This document shows, piece by piece, positions 49,319 to 59,048 of a stretch of 64,000 nucleotides of DNA. Source of the DNA: Martelella lutilitoris (lineage in GTDB: Bacteria; Pseudomonadota; Alphaproteobacteria; Rhizobiales; Rhizobiaceae); contig NZ_CP066786.1 in assembly GCF_016598595.1 (NCBI RefSeq), forward strand, positions 3,247,501 to 3,311,500, in the 5' to 3' direction. Made by a program: the position numbers and the translations under genes. Position 1 is the first letter of the stretch. Each line of letters starts with the position of its first letter. A model generated the notes under the pieces. The model worked only from the letters and a program-made list of their open reading frames with translations. It did no database searches and was not told the origin of the DNA.

Positions 49319-52300
49319 ATGAGAACAGTGACGGCAACGCTTCGATTTCTGACCAGGCTGGTCGCAGGCCTCATCGCCGGCGTGATCCTGATCGCGCTTG
49401 CCGCCGTCATCCTGGTGGGGTTCACCGGTTTCGGCGCGAATTTCGCCGTCCAACAGGTGACCCAGCGGATCGCCTCACCCGATTTCGCCGTGCATGTAGG
49501 AAGGGTCAGCGCGCCGCTGACCGGCCATTTCACCGTCGAATCCGTTTCGGTTTCGGATATCAACGGGCCTTATGCGACAGTCGAGGATGTCGTACTCGAC
49601 TGGTCGCCGCTCGCCCTTTTCAGCGGCCGGTTCAAGGCCGGGAACCTCTCCGCGCAATCGGTAACGCTTGAGCGCCTGCCGGTCGCCGCCGACGCCGCGC
49701 CGGAGGAGAAGAGCCAGGGCGGCGGCTTCTCTCTGCCGATCGGCGTCGAGATCGACCGGTTCGACTTCCCTCAGATCGATATCGCCGCGCCCGTGCTCGG
49801 CGAGGACTATCCGCTTTCGGCGGAAGGCAGCGTTGCCGCGCTTGCCGATACGATTTCGGCATCGCTCAACGCCAAACACCGGGCCCGCCCCGAAACCTAT
49901 GTGCGTGCGGATCTTGCCTATGCGCCGGGTGAGAACCGTCTCGATCTCGCGGCGGAGGTGAACGAGCCGGAAGGCGGCATCGTGGCGACGCTGATGCAAC
50001 TGCCCGGCGCGCCGGCGCTCAATATCGCGGTTGACGGCGACGGCCCGCTTTCGGACTGGCAGGGAAAGGTGACGGCGGAACTTTCCGGCGCGGCGCTCGG
50101 CGAGATCGATATCCGCCACCGGCTCGACGATGCCGGCGAACGAACCGTCACGGTTTCCGGCAGCGGCCAGTTCGCGCCGCTTGCGCCCGAGGCTTTTGCA
50201 AGCCTGGTCGAGGGCACGACCCAAATCGACCTCGCAGTCACGCTCTTCCCGTCCGGCCGGATCGCCATCTCGAAAGGCAATGTCACCACCGGAAGCTTCG
50301 CGCTTGTCGCCTCCGGCGCCTATGATCCGGAAGGCAATAACGACCTGAAGGCGACCCTGAACGGCACGGACGGACCGGTGCCCTTCTCCTGGCCGCTCGG
50401 CGAAGATGCGCTCGACCTCGCGATCGAAAATGCCACGCTGGCTTTGACGGGCGCAGCCGACAACGCCGACCTGCAGGCCTCCGTAACGCTCGACCGGTTG
50501 TCGATGCCGCAGGTGAGCGCCGGCGGCATTGCCCTTGTCGCCAGCGGAACCGGTCTCGACCTTGCCAGTCGAAGCGGTGCGATCGACACCTCGCTGACAG
50601 TCGAGGACATCTCGTTTGACAACGAGAACCTGAACCAGCTCGTTCAGACACCTATTTCGCTGTCCGCGCCGGTCTCGCTGTCCGGCTCGACGATCGAAAT
50701 CACCTCTGCCGAACTCGAAAGCGGCAGCATCGGCGGCACGACCTCGATTTCCTACGATCTGGATGGCCGTCAGGCTTCGGGCGATGCGCGCCTGTTTGTT
50801 CTCGCCGATGCCCTGCCCGCGCCCGCGTCGGACATGATCAGCGGCATGACCCGGATCGAAACCGGCTTTTCGGCGGATCTTGCGACCGCAGACTATACAC
50901 TTTCAGACCTCAAGATCGAAAACAGCCTCGTCAGCGCAACGGGCAATGTCGCCCTTTCCGGCGATACGATCGACGCCACGCTGAAGGCGGCCCTCTCCGA
51001 GCTTGGCACGCTTGCCCCGCAGGTCGGCGGCGCGGCGGAAATCGAGGCATCGGTCACCGGCGCGCTTTCTGCCCCCGATATCGCGGCGACGGTGAACGCC
51101 GATAACCTGGTGCTTTCCGGCGAAACGCTGAAGGATTTCTCGCTGTCGCTGAAAGGCAAGGCCGATCCTGCCGCGCCGTCCGGCACGGTTTCGGCAAAGG
51201 GCACCTATGCCGGTGCACCGCTTTCGCTTGCTGCCAATGTCGCCTCATCGAACGGTCAGATCGAGATTTCGGGGATCGACGGCGCGGTCGGCGGCAACAC
51301 GCTTTCCGGCGACCTGACGCTAAACGAAAGCTACCTGCCGGCCGGCGGCATCGATTTCGATTTTCCCGACCTGAAGCTTCTCGCCGGGCTCGCCGGCCAG
51401 GAGGCCTCCGGAGACATATCCGGCCGGATTGCGCTCGACAATGCAGATAACAAGCTGGGCCTGTCGCTCAATGCCTCGGGCGAACGGCTTTCCGCCGCGA
51501 CGGTCACGGCGCGCAATATCGAGACAGACATGACCGTCTCCGACCTTGCCGAGTTGAAGGCAAACGGCACGATCACCGTCGGATCGGTCTCGGCGAGCGG
51601 GCAGAATGTCAGCGACATTTCCCTTTCGGCCCGTAATGAGGGCACGACGACAAGCTTCGACCTTTCCGCCCGCTATGACGGCCAGCCGGTGAACGCGGCG
51701 GCAAGGGTGACGCGCGCGGAGACGATGGAAATCGAACTGACGCGACTCGAGGGTTCGCCGATGTCGCTCGCCCTCAACCTGGCTGCGCCGGCGAAGATCA
51801 CGATCGCCGACGGCGCCGCCAGTATAGAGAACCTGCGTATCGGCATCGGCGGCGGAACGATCAGCGCCGGCGGCAGCATCGGCGATCGCCTTGACCTCAG
51901 GGTCGATATCTCCGGCGTCAACGCCGCGATCGCCAATAATTTCGTGCCGAGCCTCGGCGCGCAAGGCACGATCTCCGGAACGGTGACCACCGGCGGCTCG
52001 CTTGCGAGCCCGACGGCCAATTACGAGCTGTCGTGGAACAACGCCAATGTGGCGCAGAATGCCGCGATCGGCGGGCAGACCTTCACCATCACCACCTCCG
52101 GGCGCTACGAGGGCAACCGCGTCACCACCGACACGACGCTGACCAACGCGCAGGGCCTTTCGGCCCGAGCGACCGGTTCAGTCGGTCTTTCCGGCAATAT
52201 GCCGCTCGACATTGCCGTCAACGGACGGCTGCCGCTCGCGCTCGTCTCGGTCGTCGCCGCCAATGCCGGCTACGCGGTCTCGGGCAATGCGGACGTCAAC

Positions 52301-53488
52301 ATGACCATCGGCGGCAGCGTGCAGGCGCCGTCCTATTCCGGCGGCATCGACGTCAATATCGACAGCGTGACGGATCTGAGACGCAATCTGGCGATCAACA
52401 ATATCCGCGGCCGCGTCTCCGCCTCCGGCGACAGGCTGGTGGTCGAGGGCATTACCGGACGGCTGGCCGCCGGCGGAACCGTCACCATCAGCGGCAGTAT
52501 CGCGCTTTCCGGCGATTTCCAGTCTTCACTGAGGCTTGAGGCCGACAATGCCGTGATCAATGACGGCCGCCTTCTGACGACGACGGCCAATGGCGCGTTG
52601 ACCCTCGAGGGGCCGCTTCTCGGCCAGCCGACGCTCGCCGGCCGGCTCGATCTCGGCAGAACCGCCATCGTCATCCCGGACCGGTTGCCGGCGTCGATCG
52701 CCGACATCAACATCGTGCACGAATACGCCTCGGCGGCCGTTTTAAGGCAGGCCGCCGAGCTTTCGCCGCAGCAGGCGACCGATGCCCGCTCGGCCTTCAA
52801 TCTCGACATCACCATCGCCGCCCCCAACGCCATCTTCGTCAGGGGGCGCGGCGTGGACGCCGAACTCGGCGGGACGATCCGGGTTTCGGGCACCACGGCC
52901 GATCCGGTCATCACCGGCGGCTTCGACCTGATCCGAGGCCGCCTGTCGATCCTCAACCGGCGCTTCGATTTCGATCGCGGGCGGATCACCTTCGGCGGCG
53001 CGCTCGTTCCGCTCATCGATCTGCAGGCGCAGACGACGGCCGGCTCGACGGCGATCACCATCTCGCTCTCCGGCGTTGCAACCGATCCCCAGGTAAGCCT
53101 CAGTTCCACGCCCGCTTTGCCCGATGACGAGATCCTCGCCCAGCTTCTGTTCAACCAGTCTTCGTCGAACCTCTCGGCCCTGCAGATCGCTCAGCTCGCC
53201 GATGCGGTGATCCAGCTGACCGGCGGCACCAACCAGTCGCTGTTCGGCTCGATCCGCGACGTCCTCGGCATCGACAATCTCGACGTGACGACCGACTCGA
53301 CAGGCAATACCGCCGTCAGCGTCGGCAAGTATCTCAATAGCAATACCTATGTCGAAGTCGAGCAGAGCCGCGATGCCGGCACGCGGGCAAGCGTCAACAT
53401 CGACATCGGCAGAAACTTTATCGTCAAGGGGTCCGCGGGATCGCGCGGCGAGGCGAGCGGCGGCATCTTCTACGAGAAGGAATACTAG
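49319..53488 (+). CDS. tamB: Translocation and assembly module protein TamB
   Basis: The 1389-residue inner-membrane-anchored periplasmic protein has an N-terminal helix (residues about 12-38, LVAGLIAGVILIALAAVILVGF), a very long beta-rich AsmA-like region, and a C-terminal DUF490/TamB domain (IKGSAGSRGEASGGIFYEKEY). The ATG at 49319 has AAGGGAAA about 10 bases upstream; an ATG at 49289 would add ten residues. It pairs with TamA and may also carry lipid to the outer membrane, as proposed for AsmA-like proteins. Confidence 0.88.
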   Translation: MRTVTATLRFLTRLVAGLIAGVILIALAAVILVGFTGFGANFAVQQVTQRIASPDFAVHVGRVSAPLTGHFTVESVSVSDINGPYATVEDVVLDWSPLALFSGRFKAGNLSAQSVTLERLPVAADAAPEEKSQGGGFSLPIGVEIDRFDFPQIDIAAPVLGEDYPLSAEGSVAALADTISASLNAKHRARPETYVRADLAYAPGENRLDLAAEVNEPEGGIVATLMQLPGAPALNIAVDGDGPLSDWQGKVTAELSGAALGEIDIRHRLDDAGERTVTVSGSGQFAPLAPEAFASLVEGTTQIDLAVTLFPSGRIAISKGNVTTGSFALVASGAYDPEGNNDLKATLNGTDGPVPFSWPLGEDALDLAIENATLALTGAADNADLQASVTLDRLSMPQVSAGGIALVASGTGLDLASRSGAIDTSLTVEDISFDNENLNQLVQTPISLSAPVSLSGSTIEITSAELESGSIGGTTSISYDLDGRQASGDARLFVLADALPAPASDMISGMTRIETGFSADLATADYTLSDLKIENSLVSATGNVALSGDTIDATLKAALSELGTLAPQVGGAAEIEASVTGALSAPDIAATVNADNLVLSGETLKDFSLSLKGKADPAAPSGTVSAKGTYAGAPLSLAANVASSNGQIEISGIDGAVGGNTLSGDLTLNESYLPAGGIDFDFPDLKLLAGLAGQEASGDISGRIALDNADNKLGLSLNASGERLSAATVTARNIETDMTVSDLAELKANGTITVGSVSASGQNVSDISLSARNEGTTTSFDLSARYDGQPVNAAARVTRAETMEIELTRLEGSPMSLALNLAAPAKITIADGAASIENLRIGIGGGTISAGGSIGDRLDLRVDISGVNAAIANNFVPSLGAQGTISGTVTTGGSLASPTANYELSWNNANVAQNAAIGGQTFTITTSGRYEGNRVTTDTTLTNAQGLSARATGSVGLSGNMPLDIAVNGRLPLALVSVVAANAGYAVSGNADVNMTIGGSVQAPSYSGGIDVNIDSVTDLRRNLAINNIRGRVSASGDRLVVEGITGRLAAGGTVTISGSIALSGDFQSSLRLEADNAVINDGRLLTTTANGALTLEGPLLGQPTLAGRLDLGRTAIVIPDRLPASIADINIVHEYASAAVLRQAAELSPQQATDARSAFNLDITIAAPNAIFVRGRGVDAELGGTIRVSGTTADPVITGGFDLIRGRLSILNRRFDFDRGRITFGGALVPLIDLQAQTTAGSTAITISLSGVATDPQVSLSSTPALPDDEILAQLLFNQSSSNLSALQIAQLADAVIQLTGGTNQSLFGSIRDVLGIDNLDVTTDSTGNTAVSVGKYLNSNTYVEVEQSRDAGTRASVNIDIGRNFIVKGSAGSRGEASGGIFYEKEY

Positions 53489-53598
53489 CGCGTCTCCATC
53501 CGAGACAGTTGAAATGATGGCGATATCATGGCAATCGAAAGATGTGGCGGGCGCATCCTGATCCTCTCGATGCTGGGCCCACGAGAGGAGAACAGCGC

Positions 53599-55908
53599 TT
53601 GCCGACGCCAGAAGCCGCCTCGAAAAAGGCCCCTTACCCGCCCCTCGGGCGCATTCTCCGTCGCGAACGCGTTCTCGGCCTTACGCTTCTGACCTGCCTT
53701 GTCGTCCTCATCTTCGAAGACGGACTCTTCGCCGATCTCGCCAATCCCTTTCATCTCGTGCCGCTCATGGCCTGGCTGTTCTCGGTCATCCTCGCCACGG
53801 CGATCGGAGTCGTGCGCCATGCAGAAGCGCTCTCCGAACGCCTCGGCGAACCGCTCGGAACGCTGGTGCTGACGCTTTCGATCACCGGCATCGAAGTGAT
53901 GAGCATCACCGCCGTGATGCTGCATGGCGAGAACAATCCGGCCCTTGTGCGCGACACGCTGTTTTCCGTGGTGATGATCATCATGGGCGGCATGGTCGGC
54001 ATCTCGCTTCTCCTCGGCGCGCTGCGCCACCGGGAGTTGACCTATAACCTGCAGGGCGCCAACGCCTATCTGAGCGTGATCATTCCCCTTGCCGCCTTCA
54101 GCCTGATCCTGCCCGACCTGACGCTTTCGACCGCCGGGCCGACGCTGACAGGCCTGCAGAAGGTCATGGTCGGAGCCATGGCGGCCGGGCTCTATGTCAT
54201 TTTCCTGCTGATCCAGACCGGACGGCATCGCGGTTACTTTTCCCAGCCGACAGAAGAAGAAGGAGGAAACGAGACGCACGAGCCCTCCGATGCGCCAACG
54301 GCTCTGCATGTCCTGCTGCTGTTCTGCTACATCATTCCGGTCGTCTTCCTCGTCGAGCAGTTCGCAAGGCCCGTCGACTATGTGATCGAGACGCTTGGAG
54401 CGCCGGCGACCATCGGCGGCATCCTGATGGCGATCCTGGTGACGACTCCGGAGGGGATCGGCGGCGTGCGCGCGGCCATGAACAGAAGGCTCCAGTCCTC
54501 GGTCAACATCTTCCTTGGCTCGGTGCTTGCTACCATCGGCCTGACCGTGCCGATCATGCTGGTCATCTCAAGTCTGCTCGGTCTCGATCTCGAACTCGGC
54601 CTCGAACCGGCCAATATGCTGCTTCTGATCGTCATCCTCGCTGTCAGCATCGTCACGTTTTCCAGCGGCCGGACACACCTCCTTCAAGGCGCGGTACATT
54701 TCCTGATATTCATTGCATTTCTCATTTTGAGCTACAGCGGACAGCCGGTAAAAACGGAAAGGACCAAACGAGACATGTCGAGTACCGGGAGAGCGCGGAT
54801 TGTGGCGGCGGGCTTCAGCATCCTGCTTGGCCTCTTGCTTTCGCTATCGGGCCCCGTTGCGGGACCGCAGTCCGGCGCATGGGCACAGGAGGCGGAAATG
54901 CCGCGCGAAGTCCGCGTCGGCTACCGCACCACACCGCCCTTCGTCACGCGTGACGAGGATGGCCGCTTTACCGGCATGGCCGCGGAACTCTGGAAGGAGA
55001 TCGCCGAAGGGCTCGACATCAAGGCAACCTATGTCGAATACCCGACCGTCGCCGACCTTCTCGCCGCCGTGCGGGCGAAAGAGCTCGATGTTGCCGTCGG
55101 CGCCATCTCCATCACCGAGGACCGCGCCGAGGTGGTGGATTTCACCCAGCCCTGGTTCGATTCCGGCCTCAGGGTCATGGTCGATGACCGCTCCGCCTCC
55201 TCGCTCGCGAATATCTGGAATGGCCTCGCCGAGGCCGGCTACCTGCGCTATTACGCCTGGCTCCTCGTGTTCATCATCCTCGGCACCATCGGGCTCACCT
55301 TCTTCGATCGCCATTTCGACAAGAATTTCCCCCGCCGCTGGCGCGACGGCGTGGCGGAAAGCTTCTATGCCGTCATGCTTGTGGTCACGAAGGGTTCGCT
55401 TCCCAGCCGCACCAAGCTGTTCGGCTGGATCGGCCGTCTGTTCGCCGCCTTCTGGCTCGTCATCGGCATCGCCGTGGTTGCCTATGTCACATCCTCCGTC
55501 ACCAGCGTTATGACCAATATCGCGATCACCGGCAGCATCACCGGCCCTGATGATCTGCCGGGCCGCACGGTCGGCGTCTTTCGCGGCTCGACCGCGGAGA
55601 CCCTGGCCCGCCGGCAGGGCTATAATTTCATCACCTATGGCGGGATTGAGGAGGCGGTCGATGGCTTGCGCAGCGCCGAAGTCGACGCGCTGGTGGCCGA
55701 CGCTCCGGTGCTGGAATATTACAAGGCGCAGAATCCGGGCCTTGGCCTTGATGTGGTCGGGCGGCTCTTTGCGCCGGACAAGTTCGGCTTCGCCCTGCCC
55801 TATGGCCAGGACACGCTGATCTATCCGGTCACTGTGCGCCTTCTCGCCTTGCAGGAAAACGGCTTTGTCACGGAGCTGAGCCGTAAGTATTTCGGCAACG
55901 AGCGATAA
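53599..55908 (+). CDS. Fusion of ChaA-type cation/proton antiporter and ionotropic-glutamate-receptor-type channel
   Basis: The TTG at 53599 has GAGGAG (53585-53590) 8 bases upstream and gives 769 residues. Residues about 15-385 are a ChaA/y4hA-like Ca(2+)/H+ antiporter with about 11 helices; SITGIEVMSITAVMLHGE and VTTPEGIGGVRAAMNR carry conserved acids of the two alpha repeats. An internal Met at 393 starts a signal-peptide-like segment (to about 430, AWAQ). Then come half of a family-3 binding domain (436-530), helix M1 (551-569), a pore loop (588-602), helix M2 (611-635) and the second binding half (643-765): the order of prokaryotic GluR0-type channels. The loop reads VVTKGSLPS, not TVGYGD. 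The two halves may be separate genes that lost a stop. Confidence 0.75.
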   Translation: MPTPEAASKKAPYPPLGRILRRERVLGLTLLTCLVVLIFEDGLFADLANPFHLVPLMAWLFSVILATAIGVVRHAEALSERLGEPLGTLVLTLSITGIEVMSITAVMLHGENNPALVRDTLFSVVMIIMGGMVGISLLLGALRHRELTYNLQGANAYLSVIIPLAAFSLILPDLTLSTAGPTLTGLQKVMVGAMAAGLYVIFLLIQTGRHRGYFSQPTEEEGGNETHEPSDAPTALHVLLLFCYIIPVVFLVEQFARPVDYVIETLGAPATIGGILMAILVTTPEGIGGVRAAMNRRLQSSVNIFLGSVLATIGLTVPIMLVISSLLGLDLELGLEPANMLLLIVILAVSIVTFSSGRTHLLQGAVHFLIFIAFLILSYSGQPVKTERTKRDMSSTGRARIVAAGFSILLGLLLSLSGPVAGPQSGAWAQEAEMPREVRVGYRTTPPFVTRDEDGRFTGMAAELWKEIAEGLDIKATYVEYPTVADLLAAVRAKELDVAVGAISITEDRAEVVDFTQPWFDSGLRVMVDDRSASSLANIWNGLAEAGYLRYYAWLLVFIILGTIGLTFFDRHFDKNFPRRWRDGVAESFYAVMLVVTKGSLPSRTKLFGWIGRLFAAFWLVIGIAVVAYVTSSVTSVMTNIAITGSITGPDDLPGRTVGVFRGSTAETLARRQGYNFITYGGIEEAVDGLRSAEVDALVADAPVLEYYKAQNPGLGLDVVGRLFAPDKFGFALPYGQDTLIYPVTVRLLALQENGFVTELSRKYFGNER

Positions 55909-55914
55909 GAAGTT

Positions 55915-57024
55915 TCAGTCCGCGTGGCGGGCGAGAATGGCCTCGAGCCTTGGCGCCCGGTATCCGGGCACGGCGCGGTTGGCAAAGGCGAGGAAGCCAC
56001 CGATGCGAAGCGCGACCTTCTGCTTATGGTTGCGGGCGATGTCGGCGAGCCTGTGGTCGAGATAGGGGTTGGCCAAGCGGTCAAGCGTCTCGTCGATATA
56101 CCGATCCGCCTCCCTGCCGCGTCCCTCCGCGGCGAAGGCCGGCAGCACCTCGTCCGTATAGAGATCGAGGAGGTCCTTGCGGATCGTCGCGTCATCCATG
56201 CGTTCGCGCACGAAGGATTGTGGCGCATCCGCCCGCCTCCAGTTTTCGACAAGGTAGGTATGGCCGAGATTGAGGATGAAGAGCTTCATGGTCTCGACGT
56301 CGTCAAGGTCGCCGACGACCTTCAGCGCCGGATGCGCGCAGGGCAGCGTCAGCCCGACGCAGGCTTCGACCGCCCATAACGCATAGGGCTCGGTCACCGC
56401 GCCTGCCGGTTCCAGCGGTTCCGAGACGATCCGGTCGACGAGCGAATTCACCCAGAGCACCCTGGTCTCCAGCCAACGCGCATATTCGGACGAAAGCCGT
56501 TCGGCAACAGGCAGGACGCGCGCCTTCAGCGCCGCGCCGTTCTTGTGCAGCAGTTCGCAGGGCATGACCTGCAAGGGCCGCGCATTTTCCGCAAAGCGCG
56601 AAAACAGCAAGTGGGCGAGCTTGGCAGGAAAGGACATGGCCTGGCTGAAGGTCGAGCCGTTGTCCGCCGGTCGGGGCAGAAACCCGTGCTCGGTGGTGTT
56701 GGAGAGGATGATCTCCGCCTCGTCGCGCAACACCCGCTCGACCTCCGGACGATCGAGATCCGTCGACAGGGCCTTGCTGACGCTGGTGACGGTGCGGACA
56801 TCATCGACGCGCGCGCCCTCAATGAGACCGCGCACCCGCACGTCAAAACCGGCTTTCATGGCCAGGGCTTTCAGCCTTTTCGCCCGGCCGGGATCCCCCG
56901 ACGTCTGCACGACCGTGATGGGGCCGAGCGCCCTTCCGTCCTTCAGCGCCTCTGAAATGAAGAGGTCCGCATGGGCCTGGAGAAATCGGCTGGTGCCGAA
57001 CTGCACGATCGGAGTCGCCAGCAT
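55915..57024 (-). CDS. Mannitol dehydrogenase-family oxidoreductase (UxaB/UxuB/MtlD type)
   Basis: The 369-residue NAD-dependent polyol dehydrogenase begins with a Rossmann-like segment (VQFGTSRFLQAHADLFISEA) and has LWVNSLVDRIVSEP and KLFILNLGHTYLVENW, typical of the fructuronate/tagaturonate/mannitol dehydrogenase family. It is shorter than most MtlK-type members. With the TRAP transporter next to it on the same strand, it may act on an imported sugar acid. Confidence 0.85.
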   Translation of the reverse strand: MLATPIVQFGTSRFLQAHADLFISEALKDGRALGPITVVQTSGDPGRAKRLKALAMKAGFDVRVRGLIEGARVDDVRTVTSVSKALSTDLDRPEVERVLRDEAEIILSNTTEHGFLPRPADNGSTFSQAMSFPAKLAHLLFSRFAENARPLQVMPCELLHKNGAALKARVLPVAERLSSEYARWLETRVLWVNSLVDRIVSEPLEPAGAVTEPYALWAVEACVGLTLPCAHPALKVVGDLDDVETMKLFILNLGHTYLVENWRRADAPQSFVRERMDDATIRKDLLDLYTDEVLPAFAAEGRGREADRYIDETLDRLANPYLDHRLADIARNHKQKVALRIGGFLAFANRAVPGYRAPRLEAILARHAD

Positions 57025-57165
57025 GGGAGAGCGCCTTTACTGTGCATCTCATAATAGAGAGCAGACATAATCTCCCTTAAATTCACCTTTGTCAAAAAGA
57101 GGCCGGCGGTTCTCCTTCCGGATGCGTTGTCTGGCACTGCCGAAGATTGCGGCAGCGCCTCGGGA

Positions 57166-58479
57166 TCAAAGGCGGGCAAGCCAGGTGGCGATCGCCGGGA
57201 ATGCGACGATCAGCGCCAGCGAGACCAGCATGGCGCCGATAAAAGGTAGAGCGCCCCTGAAAATGTCCGAGACCTTCAGCGACCGGTCGTTGATCGCGGA
57301 TTTGATGATGTAGACCGAAAGGCCGAAAGGCGGCGTCAGCAACCCGACCTCGACGGCCACCACGGTCAGGACGCCGAACCAGATCAGGTCGAAGCCCGCG
57401 GCTTCCGCGACCGGAAGCGCGATCGGCAGCAGGATCAGCATGATCGAGATGGAATCGATCAGGCAGCCGAGCACGACGATCAGGAGCAGGTAGAGCAGCA
57501 GGAAGCCATAAGGGCCGATCGGCCCCGACAGCATGGTCTCCGCCAGGAAACGCGGGACGCCCGAAAGCGCCAGCATGCGACTGAAAAAGGTGGCCGCAAG
57601 GATCAGGAACAGCACCGAAACGGTGATCTGCCCGGTTTCCACCAGAAGGCGCCAGAAGGAGCGCGGCGTCAGCGAGCGGCGCAGAAGCGCGATCAAGAGG
57701 GCGCCGAGCGCGCCTGCGGCGCCGGCCTCGGTCGGGTTGAGGAAGCCGCCATAGAGCCCGCCGAGCACGAGCAGCATGAGGAAGATGATCGGCACTGCCT
57801 TGCGCGCGAGCGAAAACCAGCCGATTTCCGCGTCGTGGGTTTCCGGCTTTTCCGGCGTGAAGACGAAATCAGGCTTCAACCATGCCAGAAGGAAGATGGT
57901 GACAGAAAAGGCAACCGCCAGAAGAAGACCCGGACCGACGCCGGCAAGAAACATCCGTCCGACCGATTCCTCGGCCAGAACCGCATAGACGATCATCAGC
58001 AGCGAGGGCGGGATCAGCATGCCCAGCACGGAGGAGCCGGCAACGACGCCGGTGGCGAACTTGGCCGTATAGCCGTGGCGCGTCATCTCCGGCACCGCGA
58101 CCCGGCTGAACACGGTGGCAGACGCGATGGAAACGCCGGTGATCGCGGCAAACACGGCATTGGCGAAGACCGTGGCGATGCCGAGTCCCGCCGTGATCCG
58201 GCCCATCAGCCGCTGGAAAACATCGAATGTGTCCTTGCCGACCTTCGAGATCGTCACCAGAAGGCCCATCAGCACAAAGAGTGGGACGATGGCGTAGAGA
58301 TATTCCCGGAGCGAATTGTTGGCGACGGCGCCGAGCATGCGCATGGAGACCGCTTCGCCGCGAATGGCCGCAACGCCGATGAAGGACACGAACAGCATGC
58401 TGACGCCGATCGGCATGCCGACATAGATCAGGACAAGCAGGCCGGCGATCGCCAGGCCTCCGATTTCGAGCGGGCTCAT
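57166..58479 (-). CDS. TRAP transporter large permease (DctM)
   Basis: The 437-residue inner-membrane protein has about 12 helices with the DctM signatures (AGSSVLGMLIPPSLLMIVYAV, LNPTEAGAAGALGALL). It exploits the Na+ gradient with DctQ and a periplasmic DctP. It overlaps dctQ by 4 bases. Confidence 0.93.
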   Translation of the reverse strand: MSPLEIGGLAIAGLLVLIYVGMPIGVSMLFVSFIGVAAIRGEAVSMRMLGAVANNSLREYLYAIVPLFVLMGLLVTISKVGKDTFDVFQRLMGRITAGLGIATVFANAVFAAITGVSIASATVFSRVAVPEMTRHGYTAKFATGVVAGSSVLGMLIPPSLLMIVYAVLAEESVGRMFLAGVGPGLLLAVAFSVTIFLLAWLKPDFVFTPEKPETHDAEIGWFSLARKAVPIIFLMLLVLGGLYGGFLNPTEAGAAGALGALLIALLRRSLTPRSFWRLLVETGQITVSVLFLILAATFFSRMLALSGVPRFLAETMLSGPIGPYGFLLLYLLLIVVLGCLIDSISIMLILLPIALPVAEAAGFDLIWFGVLTVVAVEVGLLTPPFGLSVYIIKSAINDRSLKVSDIFRGALPFIGAMLVSLALIVAFPAIATWLARL

Positions 58480-59039
58480 GGATGGTCTCCGGCATTTCGG
58501 CAGGCGACAAGATCGCTCAAGGCGCGGACGAGGAATTCGAGCGCGGCGACGCTGACGCCGAGGACGATGAAGGCGCGAAACGGCCAGACCGGCAAGGTGG
58601 CAATGCCGGTTACCCCGATATATTCGCCGGACGCCCAGTCCTTCTGCAGGATCAGGAAACTCGACCAGGCGATCAGGCCGATCATCGCCGCGCCGGTGAG
58701 ATTGAAAGCCGCCGACAGGAGGCTGCCGGCCACGGGCCGCTTCAACCTGAAGGCGGGAAAGAAGATCTCGGTACGGGCGAGCCTGTCGGCGCGGATGGTG
58801 GTGGCAAGCTGCAGCGAGACGATCATCACCAGCAGCAGAGCGCCAAGTTCGGAGACCAGCGGCAGCGACGAGCCCAAGAGGTTACGCATGAAGATGTCGG
58901 CGGAGATGACCAGCATCAGTACCAGAATGAGCACGGTTCCAAGCGCCGCCAGGCCATCGACAAGCATGTGCCAGGCCCGCCCGAGGGCGTTCGGGGGGCG
59001 CCCGTCAGGATGACGGGCGCTTTCGGTGGTGGATGACAT
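58476..59039 (-). CDS. TRAP transporter small permease (DctQ)
   Basis: The 187-residue inner-membrane protein has four helices; ADIFMRNLLGSSLPLVSELGALLL-type segments fit DctQ. It lies between dctP (10 bases) and dctM (overlap of 4 bases). Confidence 0.9.
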   Translation of the reverse strand: MSSTTESARHPDGRPPNALGRAWHMLVDGLAALGTVLILVLMLVISADIFMRNLLGSSLPLVSELGALLLVMIVSLQLATTIRADRLARTEIFFPAFRLKRPVAGSLLSAAFNLTGAAMIGLIAWSSFLILQKDWASGEYIGVTGIATLPVWPFRAFIVLGVSVAALEFLVRALSDLVACRNAGDHP

Positions 59040-59048
59040 CGGGCCGCC

